NCBI GenBank assembly: GCA_028692875.1
Contig: JAQUWL010000014.1
Location: 1-54,401, forward strand
Direction: 5' to 3'
Length of the DNA stretch: 54,401 nucleotides
Source: Sulfurospirillaceae bacterium
GTDB taxonomy: Bacteria; Campylobacterota; Campylobacteria; Campylobacterales; Sulfurospirillaceae
The notes under the pieces are model-generated. The model saw only the letters and a program-made list of their open reading frames with translations. It did not search any database and had not been told where the DNA came from. Positions 17,416-25,815 of the stretch are shown one piece after another. How positions within the stretch are numbered: position 1 is the stretch's first letter; each line of letters starts with the position of its first letter. The translations under genes were made by a program, and so were the position numbers.

Positions 17416-17880
17416 CTAGCGGGTTAAGTCGTTGCATTTAGCGTCAGTATGGTTACAATCAAAAGTGCCATTTGTTTTGCTATAGTTAAATGTCACAGCT
17501 CCAGAGCTAAGGGTAATCGAATATGTTATCGGATCTGCGGTGTTTGCACTTGTTTTCATCCAGCCAGTCGCTCTTGCAATGATGGGATACTCAAGAACAT
17601 TGCCATTTCCGCCACCACTAAAAAGATTTGCTGGAGCAGTATTTGCCGCCGCAGTATCAAGCTCTTGAGGCATAGTAGTATTGCCTTCCATCATCCTTTT
17701 TGATTTTAACAATGAAAGACCACTTCGTATCGCAGAAATCTCGCTTTTGGCTTTTACAAATTCAGCATCATCACGAGTCACTGCAAGTTTAGGTATAGCA
17801 ACCGCAGCTAATATGCCTAAAACAACGATGACAAAGATAAGCTCAACCATGGTAAAACCATTTTTTAACGAATACGACAC
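17416..17880 (-). CDS. Type IV pilin-like/pseudopilin protein
   Basis: A 154-residue prepilin. It has the prepilin peptidase site GFTMVEL (cleavage before Phe, Glu at +5) and the hydrophobic helix IFVIVVLGILAAVAIPKL. The first seven residues form a short leader. The globular domain ends with two cysteines (FDCNHTDAKCND), probably a C-terminal disulfide loop as in pilins. It probably assembles into a type II/IV filament used for secretion, adhesion or DNA uptake. The priA start is only 4 bp away, so they are co-transcribed. Upstream is a terminator for the next pilin gene. Confidence 0.9.
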   Translation of the reverse strand: MSYSLKNGFTMVELIFVIVVLGILAAVAIPKLAVTRDDAEFVKAKSEISAIRSGLSLLKSKRMMEGNTTMPQELDTAAANTAPANLFSGGGNGNVLEYPIIARATGWMKTSANTADPITYSITLSSGAVTFNYSKTNGTFDCNHTDAKCNDLTR

Positions 17881-17914
17881 AAGAAACTCCGAATAAAATT
17901 ATTTGAAAGAAAAA

Positions 17915-17940
17915 TCAAGCGGACTAAAAAATCCGCTTGA
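17915..17940 (-). terminator. Rho-independent terminator of the upstream pilin gene
   Basis: TCAAGCGGA (17915-17923) and TCCGCTTGA (17932-17940) are a perfect 9-bp stem with an 8-base loop; on the minus strand the stem is followed by TTTTCTTTC. It separates the upstream pilin transcript from the following pilin-priA unit. Confidence 0.85.
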
Positions 17941-17964
17941 GTTAGTTTAAATGGCTACGCTACA

Positions 17965-18429
17965 TTAATTCCATGTAACGTTTGAACCCCCAAAAGTATG
18001 CGTTTTATTTGCATCGTCAGTTGGAACACCATCTTCTACTGTAACTCCGGTAATTTTAGCTGCTGCTGCTGCTATGCCTTTGCATACAGTACTTGCATCA
18101 GAACCTTTATATTCAACACTGATAGCATTTGCAGGGTTTCCTACAGAGGTAAAAGTAATACAATCACTATAAGTTGCAACTTCACCTGTTGTATTCAAAT
18201 CATTACTACCCCCAAAAACAACATTTGTCATTGCAGTAACAGTACCTAGAGCACCTTTTGCCGTATAGTACGAACTCATATCAGCTACTGCCATAGCAAC
18301 CTCTGTTGCACCTTTAGCGATATTTGCATCATCTCTTGTAGCTGCAAGTTTTGGTATAGCCACTGCTGCCAAGATACCTAAAATAACGATCACGAAGATC
18401 AACTCGATCATAGTAAAACCTTTTTTCAT
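17965..18429 (-). CDS. Type IV pilin-like major pilin candidate
   Basis: A 154-residue prepilin with the short leader MKKG, then FTMIEL and the helix IFVIVILGILAAVAIPKLAATRDDAN. It shares the first 40 residues with the downstream pilin, which suggests duplication, but the globular domains differ. This one is rich in Ala, Thr, Gly and Val and has two cysteines (SDC...STVC) that could form the disulfide loop. A strong ribosome site (AAGGAG, 6 bases) and its own terminator suggest high expression, so it may be the major subunit. Assembly genes (PilB, PilC, PilQ) are not in the window. Confidence 0.88.
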   Translation of the reverse strand: MKKGFTMIELIFVIVILGILAAVAIPKLAATRDDANIAKGATEVAMAVADMSSYYTAKGALGTVTAMTNVVFGGSNDLNTTGEVATYSDCITFTSVGNPANAISVEYKGSDASTVCKGIAAAAAKITGVTVEDGVPTDDANKTHTFGGSNVTWN

Positions 18430-18454
18430 GGTTTACTCCTTTTTGTTTTTTTGA

Positions 18455-18470
18455 TTGATACACTTATCAA
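18455..18470. promoter_or_regulatory. Small inverted repeat upstream of the pilin gene
   Basis: TTGATA-CACT-TATCAA is a perfect 6-bp inverted repeat 25 bases before the pilin ATG. It may be an operator or a 5' leader hairpin. No matching known regulator is implied. Confidence 0.35.
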
Positions 18471-18509
18471 CCCTAGAAACATTCTAATACAATAAATTTA
18501 AATTGTAAC

Positions 18510-18728
18510 TTAAATGTTCTCGACTAAAGCGATAAGTTTTTTTATATCTGTTTCAAGCAGAAAATTGTCATAGCTTTTTTGCACAAATGCCATCAAAAGC
18601 TCTTTTGGCTCTAGGCTCTTTTTTTCTTTAAATATCTCTTTAAAATCAGACTCAAACTTCAAAGCAAACTCACCCTCAAGCTTGATGTCGAAGTCTTTTC
18701 CGCCAACACAAACGGTTATCTTGCTCAT
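18510..18728 (-). CDS. Small conserved protein of unknown function
   Basis: A 72-residue protein with a beta-like start (KITVCVGGKDFDIKL) and an acidic helical remainder. It overlaps the preceding small gene by 4 bp (ATGA), so the two are translationally coupled. I remember two small genes at this place, between uvrB and a pseudopilin-priA pair, in Campylobacter jejuni. The beginning faintly resembles ZapA, whose partners are coiled coils, but the match is not enough for a name. Confidence 0.72.
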   Translation of the reverse strand: MSKITVCVGGKDFDIKLEGEFALKFESDFKEIFKEKKSLEPKELLMAFVQKSYDNFLLETDIKKLIALVENI

Positions 18729-18958
18729 CTTCCTAGCACAGCCTCTATCTTGCTGATGATATCATCAGATTCCATATCTTTTTTGCGAAGGTCCTCTTCT
18801 AGCTTGGCGATTTGAACATCTTTTGCCTCGCCTTGTGCTTTAACACGCACAACCTCTTGTCGCAACGACTCGTTTTCTGCCGACAAGTCTTTGTATTTTT
18901 GAACCAATTCACTTATCTTTACATGTAAAGAATTTAGAGAGCTTTGTGTTTCAAACAT
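18725..18958 (-). CDS. Small coiled-coil protein (ZapB-like)
   Basis: A 77-residue protein that is almost entirely heptad-patterned helix: LNSLHVKISELVQKYKDL, then ENESLRQEVVRVKA and IAKLEEDLRKKDM. This is the style of ZapB and other small cell-division coiled coils, but low-complexity coiled coil is weak evidence of function. The gene is divergent from uvrB, with 64 bp between them, and is coupled to the next small gene. A TACATGTA site falls inside it at 18920. Confidence 0.72.
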   Translation of the reverse strand: MFETQSSLNSLHVKISELVQKYKDLSAENESLRQEVVRVKAQGEAKDVQIAKLEEDLRKKDMESDDIISKIEAVLGR

Positions 18959-18981
18959 TCAATTACCCCATTAACATAGTT

Positions 18982-18990
18982 TGCTATAAT
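18982..18990 (+). promoter_or_regulatory. Extended -10 promoter of uvrB
   Basis: TGCTATAAT is an extended -10 with a perfect TATAAT (18985-18990), 32 bases before the uvrB start. The short divergent gap must also contain the promoter for the two small minus-strand genes. Confidence 0.6.
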
Positions 18991-19022
18991 TGTAACAAAA
19001 TATATTTGAAAAGTATCCAAAG

Positions 19023-20999
19023 ATGACCGAATTTGAACTCAAAAGCTCTTTTTTGCCCGCTGGCGACCAACCACAAGCTATAGAAAAATTGACCGCTTCT
19101 ATATACTCTGGCAATCGCTATCAAACACTTATCGGAGTTACCGGCAGTGGCAAAACATATACGATGGCACACATCATCCAAAAACTCAAGATGCCAACAC
19201 TCATCATGACTCACAACAAAACTTTGGCAGCTCAGCTTTACAGTGAGTTTCGTGGCTTTTTTCCCAACAATCACGTAGAGTATTTTATAAGTTACTACGA
19301 CTATTACCAGCCAGAGGCGTACATCCCTAGAAGTGACCTTTATATCGACAAAGACAGCTCCATCAATGAAGAGCTAGAGCGACTCCGCCTTAGTGCGACC
19401 GCTTCACTTTTAAGTTACGATGATGTCATCTGTGTAGCTTCTGTTTCGGCAAACTATGGTTTAGGCAATCCGCACGAGTATAAAAAAATGGTACAAGCCC
19501 TTGAGATAAAACAGTCCATCAACCAAAAAACACTTCTGCTAAGACTTGTAGACATGGGTTACAAACGCAATGATGCTTATTTTGACAGGGGCGACTTTCG
19601 AGTCAATGGCGACGTTATAGATATCTATCCAGCATACAGCGAAGAAGAGGCAGTGCGAATCGAGTTTTTCGGAGATGAGATAGAAAGCATCTACTACTTT
19701 GAAGCACTAACAAATAAAAAACTTCAAAATCTAGAAAAAATCGTCATCTACGCAGCAAATCAGTTTATCGTTGGCAAAGAGAGACTTGAACAAGCCATCA
19801 AACAAATCGAAGAGGAGCTGGAGCAAAGACTAGCCTTTTTTCAAACAGAAAATAAAATAGTAGAGTATCAGCGTCTAAAACAGCGTGTCGAATTTGACCT
19901 TGAGATGCTCAAATCCACAGGTGCATGTAAAGGTGTTGAAAACTATGCAAAATATCTCACAGGCATAAAAACAGGCGATACGCCCTACTCTCTTTTTGAC
20001 TACTTTGAAGCGATGGGCAAGGAGTATCTTGTTATCGTGGATGAGTCACATGTAAGCCTTCCACAGTTTCGTGGTATGTACGCAGGAGATAGGAGTCGAA
20101 AAGAGGTGCTTGTAGAGTATGGCTTTAGACTTCCTAGTGCACTTGAAAACCGTCCTTTGATGTTTGATGAGTTTATCAACAAAGCTCCTCGTTATCTTTT
20201 TGTAAGTGCCACTCCTAAAGAGCTTGAGTTAAATCTCAGCAAAGAAAATGTAGCCCAGCAGATAATCCGCCCAACGGGGCTACTTGACCCAAAAGTTGAG
20301 ATACTTAGTAGCAAATATCAGGTCGAAACACTCTTTGATGAGATTAAAAAAACTATCGCCCAAAATGAGAGAGTTTTGGTTACAACACTAACCAAAAAGA
20401 TGTCAGAAGAGCTGAGTCGTTACTATGGTGAGCTTGGCATCAAAGTCAAATATATGCACTCCGACATCGACGCAATAGAGCGAAACCAAATCATAAGGGC
20501 TTTAAGGATGGGCGATTTTGATGTGCTTATTGGCATCAACTTGCTTCGAGAGGGGCTTGATTTGCCTGAGGTTTCACTTATCGCCATCTTGGATGCCGAC
20601 AAAGAGGGCTTTTTGCGTAGTGAAACAAGCCTTATCCAAACGATGGGAAGAGCTGCACGTAACACAAACGGCAGAGTCATCATGTTTGCCCAAAAAATCA
20701 CTGAGTCAATGAAAAAAGCCATAGAAACGACAGAAAAAAGAAGGCTTGTTCAAGAAGCTTTCAATATTCAACACGGCATTACCCCTCAAAACACAACAAG
20801 AACTTTGGATGAAAATCTAAAAGTAGAAGATATGGGAGAGTTGTATCGAAGTTCAGACAAAAAAGACAAAATACCGCCATCTGAAAAACGCAAAATAGTT
20901 CTTCAAATGACAAAACAGATGCATGAAGCCGCAAAACAACTTGAGTTTGAAAAAGCTGCAAAGATACGTGACGAGATAGCAAGGCTTAAAAAATTGTAA
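19023..20999 (+). CDS. uvrB: UvrABC excinuclease subunit B
   Basis: The damage-verifying ATPase of nucleotide excision repair, 658 residues, normal length. It has Walker [11 protein letters not shown], the DNA-clamping beta-hairpin [12 protein letters not shown], the DEAD-like [10 protein letters not shown], the motif [20 protein letters not shown], and a C-terminal UVR motif ([20 protein letters not shown]) for UvrC contact. No clear ribosome site precedes the ATG; the upstream sequence is AAGTATCCAAAG. UvrA and UvrC are not in the window; mfd, which recruits UvrA at stalled RNA polymerase, is at 32505. Confidence 0.98.
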   Translation: MTEFELKSSFLPAGDQPQAIEKLTASIYSGNRYQTLIGVTGSGKTYTMAHIIQKLKMPTLIMTHNKTLAAQLYSEFRGFFPNNHVEYFISYYDYYQPEAYIPRSDLYIDKDSSINEELERLRLSATASLLSYDDVICVASVSANYGLGNPHEYKKMVQALEIKQSINQKTLLLRLVDMGYKRNDAYFDRGDFRVNGDVIDIYPAYSEEEAVRIEFFGDEIESIYYFEALTNKKLQNLEKIVIYAANQFIVGKERLEQAIKQIEEELEQRLAFFQTENKIVEYQRLKQRVEFDLEMLKSTGACKGVENYAKYLTGIKTGDTPYSLFDYFEAMGKEYLVIVDESHVSLPQFRGMYAGDRSRKEVLVEYGFRLPSALENRPLMFDEFINKAPRYLFVSATPKELELNLSKENVAQQIIRPTGLLDPKVEILSSKYQVETLFDEIKKTIAQNERVLVTTLTKKMSEELSRYYGELGIKVKYMHSDIDAIERNQIIRALRMGDFDVLIGINLLREGLDLPEVSLIAILDADKEGFLRSETSLIQTMGRAARNTNGRVIMFAQKITESMKKAIETTEKRRLVQEAFNIQHGITPQNTTRTLDENLKVEDMGELYRSSDKKDKIPPSEKRKIVLQMTKQMHEAAKQLEFEKAAKIRDEIARLKKL

Positions 21000-21023
21000 A
21001 TTTTTGAATTTTTAGCGTCAGCG

Positions 21024-21049
21024 TGATATAATTTAGACACAAGGGAGGT
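21024..21049 (+). promoter_or_regulatory. Promoter and strong ribosome site of the SprA-related gene
   Basis: TGATATAAT (21024-21032) is an extended -10 element and GGGAGGTG lies 5-6 bases before the ATG at 21055. This gene is therefore expressed from its own promoter and not only by read-through from uvrB. Confidence 0.55.
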
Positions 21050-21054
21050 GTAAG

Positions 21055-21597
21055 ATGGTAAATCTTCTAAGTGCTTCTTACATTCGGATTGACAAGCCTT
21101 TTGGAAGTGGATACTACACCCCAAAAGAGACCTTGGAAAATGACGAAAAAAATACACAAAATGCTGAAAAATTAACCGCAGAACAAAAGATACAAATAGC
21201 AAGACTTCAAGCCATGGACAGTGCTGTAAAAGCACATGAAAGAGCACATATATCCGCAGGTGCTGGGGTTATACTTAGCGGGGCAAATTTTGTCTATCAA
21301 AAAGCTCCGGATGAAAAACTCTATGCTATAGGTGGCGAAGTAACTATCGACACTTCAAAAGAGTCTACTCCGCAAGAGACGATTGCCAAAATGCAAATCG
21401 TCCGCACCGCAGCCCTTGCTCCAGCAGACCCCAGCAGTACGGATTATCAAGTGGCTTCAACAGCAACCATGATCTCAATGCAATCTCGGCTTGAAATTAT
21501 GCGAGAAATGCAAATGGAGCTTATCAAAAATGCTCGTGAAAAATACTCAAATGCCAACAATGAAGACACCTCATACTCTTTTTCTAACTATGCTTAA
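21055..21597 (+). CDS. SprA-related putative metalloprotease
   Basis: A 180-residue protein of the SprA-related family (called a putative metalloprotease in Campylobacter). The key feature is KAHERAHISAGAG, an HExxH motif (HERAH) followed by a Gly/Ala-rich stretch. Other family-like segments are YAIGGEVTIDTS, ETIAKMQIVRTAALAPADPS, and the C-terminal helix QSRLEIMREMQMELIK. There is no signal peptide or membrane segment. A third zinc ligand cannot be assigned by eye, and the substrate is unknown. Confidence 0.8.
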   Translation: MVNLLSASYIRIDKPFGSGYYTPKETLENDEKNTQNAEKLTAEQKIQIARLQAMDSAVKAHERAHISAGAGVILSGANFVYQKAPDEKLYAIGGEVTIDTSKESTPQETIAKMQIVRTAALAPADPSSTDYQVASTATMISMQSRLEIMREMQMELIKNAREKYSNANNEDTSYSFSNYA

Positions 21598-21672
21598 TTT
21601 GTAGTAAATTTTGTTGCTCTTTTTTGATACAATAAAACCCGAAAATACCCACCTACTTGAAAAGAGGTTAAA

Positions 21673-23775
21673 ATGCTTGACTTAAACGATTCGTCCTATT
21701 ATCTAAACAGAGAGATTTCATGGCTAAGATTCAATTCAAGGGTATTGACAGAATCAACTAGAAAAGAGCTTCCACTTTTGGAGCGATTAAAATTTTTAGC
21801 GATTTATGCTACAAACTTAGATGAATTTTACATGATACGTGTCGCTGGATTGAAACAGCTTTTTACCGCAGGAGTTATTGAGACAGGAACAGACCAAAAG
21901 ACTCCGCTAGACCAACTTCGAGAGATAAGAACATACCTTTCAAACGAAAAGGAGATTGTGGAAAATAGTTACAGCGAAATCATCTCAGAACTATCAAAAG
22001 AGGGGCTTTTTGTAAAAGATTATGGCGAACTTGATGAAAAACTTACACAAGCCTCAGATGAATACTTTTTTTCAAATATTTTACCCGTTATCGTCCCGAT
22101 AGCGGTCAATGCGACACACCCTTTTCCTCACCTAAACAATCTTAGTTTTTCACTCGCCGTAAAACTTCAAGATGAACAAAACGAAGAGCATTTTAAATTT
22201 GGAATGATACGCATACCACGGGTCTTGCCTCGATATTTTCAAGCGAGCGACAATACTTATGTGCCTATTGAGTCTATCGTTGAAAAACATGCTGAAGAGA
22301 TTTTTCCTGGATATAAACTCGTAGCATGTGCACCTTTTCGCATCACAAGAAACGCCGATATGGTCATCGAAGAAGAAGAGGCAGATGACTTGATGATGAT
22401 CATGGAGCAGGGATTGAAACTGCGACGAAAAGGGGCATTTGTAAGGCTAAATATACGAGAAGGTGCAGATCCAGACATCATCGAGTTTTTAAATTCTCAC
22501 ATGCAAATCTTTACCAAAGATATATATGAATACAAAATCCCTCTAAATCTTGGAGCACTTTGGCAAGTGGTTGGAAACAAGGATTTTGCTTCACTTTTAT
22601 TGCCTCCATACAATCCAAAACTCTTGCCACCACTTGATGACAATGAGTCGATTTTTAAGACTATTTCCAAAAACGATATTTTGCTATTTCATCCGTATGA
22701 GAGCTTTGACCCTGTTTTGAAACTTATAAAAGAGGCATCAAAAGACCCGAAAGTTATCTCGATACGCATGACACTTTATCGTGTTGAAAAAAACTCTCAA
22801 ATCGTTCAAGCACTCATTGATGCGGCAAACGATGGCAAGCAAGTAACAGCGATGGTTGAGCTAAAAGCAAGATTTGACGAAGAGAACAATCTTCACTGGG
22901 CAAGAGCACTAGAAACCGCTGGTGCACACGTTATATACGGCATTACAGGTTTTAAAGTACATGCAAAAGTAGCACAAATTATCCGTCAAGAAGACAATAA
23001 GCTCAAGTTTTATATGCATCTAGCCACAGGAAACTACAACGGCGGAACGGCTAAAATATATACAGACGTAAGTTACTTTACATGTAAAGAGGATTTTGCC
23101 AAAGATACAACCACGTTTTTCCATATCCTCTCTGGCTTTTCAAAAAACAGAAGACTTGAAAATCTCTCTATGTCGCCAACCCAAATAAAGCCAAAAATCA
23201 TCTCACTTATAAACAATGAAGCAAAAATGGGCAAAGATGGAAAAATCATCGCCAAAATGAACTCTTTGGTAGATCAAGATGTCATCAAAGCACTCTATAA
23301 CGCCTCTATGCAAGGGGTTAAAATCAACCTTATCATTCGCGGTATCTGTTGTTTAAAACCTGGCATTGAAGGCATAAGTGAGAACATAACAGTCAAATCC
23401 ATTATCGGCAAATACCTAGAACATGCTAGGGTTTTTTACTTCAAAAATTCCGAACCTACAATGTTCATCTCAAGTGCTGATTGGATGCCACGAAATTTGG
23501 AGCGAAGACTTGAGCTGATGACACCGATTTTCGATAGACCGTTGCAGCAAAAACTATTTGAGATTTTGCAACTCCAACTAAATGACAATATGCTTAGCTG
23601 GGAGCTTCAAAACAGCGGTGACTACACCAAAACACCACTAAAAGAAGAGGAAAAAGCGATAAACAACCATATAGTTTTGGAAAATTATATGAACAAAATC
23701 TACAAAGCACATCAAAAAGATGCACCACTTAACAAAGCGGAGAAACTTACAAAAAAACTATTCAAGGAGAGCTAA
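21673..23775 (+). CDS. ppk: Polyphosphate kinase 1
   Basis: The enzyme makes polyphosphate from the terminal phosphate of ATP, reversibly. The 700-residue protein shows the family order: N-terminal [38 protein letters not shown], the phospholipase D-like active site with [22 protein letters not shown], the phosphorylated His region in [25 protein letters not shown] and [12 protein letters not shown]-like [17 protein letters not shown] ribosome site precedes the ATG. Polyphosphate is used for stress survival in related species. The gene ends inside a shared terminator with the exonuclease. Confidence 0.97.
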   Translation: MLDLNDSSYYLNREISWLRFNSRVLTESTRKELPLLERLKFLAIYATNLDEFYMIRVAGLKQLFTAGVIETGTDQKTPLDQLREIRTYLSNEKEIVENSYSEIISELSKEGLFVKDYGELDEKLTQASDEYFFSNILPVIVPIAVNATHPFPHLNNLSFSLAVKLQDEQNEEHFKFGMIRIPRVLPRYFQASDNTYVPIESIVEKHAEEIFPGYKLVACAPFRITRNADMVIEEEEADDLMMIMEQGLKLRRKGAFVRLNIREGADPDIIEFLNSHMQIFTKDIYEYKIPLNLGALWQVVGNKDFASLLLPPYNPKLLPPLDDNESIFKTISKNDILLFHPYESFDPVLKLIKEASKDPKVISIRMTLYRVEKNSQIVQALIDAANDGKQVTAMVELKARFDEENNLHWARALETAGAHVIYGITGFKVHAKVAQIIRQEDNKLKFYMHLATGNYNGGTAKIYTDVSYFTCKEDFAKDTTTFFHILSGFSKNRRLENLSMSPTQIKPKIISLINNEAKMGKDGKIIAKMNSLVDQDVIKALYNASMQGVKINLIIRGICCLKPGIEGISENITVKSIIGKYLEHARVFYFKNSEPTMFISSADWMPRNLERRLELMTPIFDRPLQQKLFEILQLQLNDNMLSWELQNSGDYTKTPLKEEEKAINNHIVLENYMNKIYKAHQKDAPLNKAEKLTKKLFKES

Positions 23776-23795
23776 GATAGGTTAAGCTCTCCTTG
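23763..23795. terminator. Bidirectional terminator between ppk and the exonuclease
   Basis: CAAGGAGAGCT (23763-23773) and AGCTCTCCTTG (23785-23795) are a perfect 11-bp inverted repeat with an 11-base loop. The stop codons of both convergent genes lie inside it, so it can end transcription from both sides. Confidence 0.85.
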
Positions 23796-24572
23796 TTTGG
23801 TCTCGTTTTTTGATTTTTTGCGAGGCGTTGGTTTTGAAAAATATATCAACTCCTCTACTGTTTGTACCTCTTTTGGAAGATTTTCTAAGCACTTTTGAAA
23901 AATAACACTCGTAGCCTTTGCGTCACACAAAGCTCTATGATGTTGTCCAAAAGAGAGATTGAAGTATTCCATCAAATATCCTAGCCCATATTTTTCAGCC
24001 TCAATAGTCTTTCTTGCCAAATCAATAGTGCAAAGTCTTCTATTTAGCAAAGGTCCAAAACCAGCTCTCTCTAAAGAATCAGAGATAAAAAAATAGTCAA
24101 AATTAACATTGTGTGCAACAAATACGGCATCTTTAATAAAAAGTCTAAAATCAGCCAAAACAGATTTTAAAGGTGGTGCGAACTCTAAGTCTTCAAGCCT
24201 AATGCCAGTTAGAAAACTGATAGACTCAGGCAAAATGTCGCAATGTATCAAAGAGTCAAAAATGGCTATCTCCTTGCCATCTTCAACCATAACAGCGCCT
24301 ATCTCGATAATCTGATTTTCGCTGGATTTGCTACCATTTGTTTCGATATCGACTATGCAAAACCTTTGGGCACTTATGGGCTTTACAATCGTCTCCAAAC
24401 TCAACGCACAATCGCTCTTTTTCATAATGGGCAAACCCAAAAATCTCAAGTTTTGCATCTTCTCAACATCAACATTTTCCAATGGCTTGCACTGCTTCAT
24501 CTTGGCTATAAAATCTTTATAAAACATTGGACGTTGAAGCAATTTTTGAATCACACCATCAACCAATCTCAC
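23772..24572 (-). CDS. DnaQ-like 3'-5' exonuclease
   Basis: A 266-residue DEDDh exonuclease. The three exonuclease motifs are visible: [10 protein letters not shown] (Exo I), [15 protein letters not shown] (Exo II) and [11 protein letters not shown] (Exo III with His and Asp). About 65 N-terminal residues precede Exo I, which is longer than the E. coli epsilon subunit start. It could be the proofreading subunit or a separate repair/RNA exonuclease; I recall a dnaQ annotation beside rpe in C. jejuni. The start overlaps the trpF end by 4 bp. Confidence 0.88.
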   Translation of the reverse strand: MRLVDGVIQKLLQRPMFYKDFIAKMKQCKPLENVDVEKMQNLRFLGLPIMKKSDCALSLETIVKPISAQRFCIVDIETNGSKSSENQIIEIGAVMVEDGKEIAIFDSLIHCDILPESISFLTGIRLEDLEFAPPLKSVLADFRLFIKDAVFVAHNVNFDYFFISDSLERAGFGPLLNRRLCTIDLARKTIEAEKYGLGYLMEYFNLSFGQHHRALCDAKATSVIFQKCLENLPKEVQTVEELIYFSKPTPRKKSKNETKQGELNLS

Positions 24573-25156
24573 GCTTTTACCCTTTGGATAAATAAAGCCA
24601 CCTTGTCACTATCTTTAACACCCTTGCTTTTTTCAACGCCACTACTCACATCTACTCCATAAAATCCGTATGGCTTTACCTGCAAAATGTTCTGTGCATC
24701 CAGCCCTCCCGCCAAAATAATCTTAGAGCAATCCACGCCATCAAACCATCTCAAATCAATCCTCTTGCCCTCTCCACCATAGCTTTGCACCATCGCATCA
24801 ACTAGCCTATATTCATCCGAAAAACGCAAAACATCCTCTTTTTTGGAGGCTCTTACCACTTTAATATACGGCACTTGCAAAGCTTCAAAAAAAGCCTCAT
24901 CCGCTTCAAAATGTATCTGCGCCAACGTAAGTTTGCAATCCTTACATGTAGAGTTTACATGTAACGCATCGCAATCAACAAAAAGCCCTACTTTTTCAAC
25001 AAATGGAGGAAGTTTTGAGATGATTTGTTTTGCAATTTCTGGCGAAATATATCGGGGAGATTTTTCATAAAAAACAAAACCTAGTGCGTCAGCTCCACAT
25101 TTTATAGCATTTAGTGCATCTTCAAGTGTTGTAATTCCACAAATCTTAACCCTCAT
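24569..25156 (-). CDS. trpF: Phosphoribosylanthranilate isomerase
   Basis: Third step of tryptophan synthesis: an Amadori rearrangement of phosphoribosylanthranilate. The 195-residue TIM barrel starts VKICGITTLEDALNAIKCGADALGFVFYEKSPRYI with the catalytic Cys in KICGIT, and has the phosphate-binding GGLDAQN and GVDVSSGVE (catalytic Asp). The length is typical. It is separate from the other trp genes and directly abuts rpe (TAG then ATG). It carries two TACATGTA sites 13 bp apart. Confidence 0.94.
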   Translation of the reverse strand: MRVKICGITTLEDALNAIKCGADALGFVFYEKSPRYISPEIAKQIISKLPPFVEKVGLFVDCDALHVNSTCKDCKLTLAQIHFEADEAFFEALQVPYIKVVRASKKEDVLRFSDEYRLVDAMVQSYGGEGKRIDLRWFDGVDCSKIILAGGLDAQNILQVKPYGFYGVDVSSGVEKSKGVKDSDKVALFIQRVKA

Positions 25157-25798
25157 CTACACCCTTAGAGAGTCGATAGAGCGAGCATAATCGTCACTAC
25201 TAAAAACATAATTTCCAGCGACCACTATATCAACACCTGCGTTTTTAAGAGAAACTATATTTTCATTATTGACTCCACCATCGACCTCAATAAGAGTTTT
25301 AAGACCTTTTTTCACTATCATTTTTTTAAGTTTACGTGCTTTTTCCAACACGCTTGGAATAAATTTTTGACCGCCAAAGCCTGGATTTACACTCATCAGC
25401 AAAACCATATCCACATCGTCTAAAATATACTCTATCATCTCTGGCGGAGTGTGAGGATTTAGCACGATAGCAGGCGATATGCCGTACTCTTTTATTTTTT
25501 GAATCAAACGATGAGGATGCTTCTCCTCTTCTATGTGAAATGCAATATATCTTGGCTTACATGGAGCAAATAAATCAACAAAAAATGTGTTATTTTCAAC
25601 CATCAAATGGATATCTAAAGGCTTTGTAGCAGACTTTGCAACCGCATTAACCACAACTGGTCCAATGGTAAGATTTGGCACAAAATGTCCATCCATAACA
25701 TCTACATGCACAAGGTCGCAACCTGCATCACAGATAGCTTTAATCTCTTCATCAAGTTTGCCAAAATTGGCGGACAAAATACTAGGAGCAACTAACAT
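25157..25798 (-). CDS. rpe: Ribulose-phosphate 3-epimerase
   Basis: This pentose phosphate enzyme interconverts ribulose 5-phosphate and xylulose 5-phosphate. The 213 residues have APSILSANFGKL, HVDVMDGHFVPNLTIGP, the flexible loop MSVNPGFGGQKFI, IEVDGGVNNEN and VAGNYVF, all standard. His, Asp and metal ligands are in place (HVDVMDG, IHLMVE, VDGG). It is co-transcribed with the CheX-like gene upstream and trpF downstream. Confidence 0.97.
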   Translation of the reverse strand: MLVAPSILSANFGKLDEEIKAICDAGCDLVHVDVMDGHFVPNLTIGPVVVNAVAKSATKPLDIHLMVENNTFFVDLFAPCKPRYIAFHIEEEKHPHRLIQKIKEYGISPAIVLNPHTPPEMIEYILDDVDMVLLMSVNPGFGGQKFIPSVLEKARKLKKMIVKKGLKTLIEVDGGVNNENIVSLKNAGVDIVVAGNYVFSSDDYARSIDSLRV

Positions 25799-25815
25799 AA
25801 ACTTTCCTCATAAAA

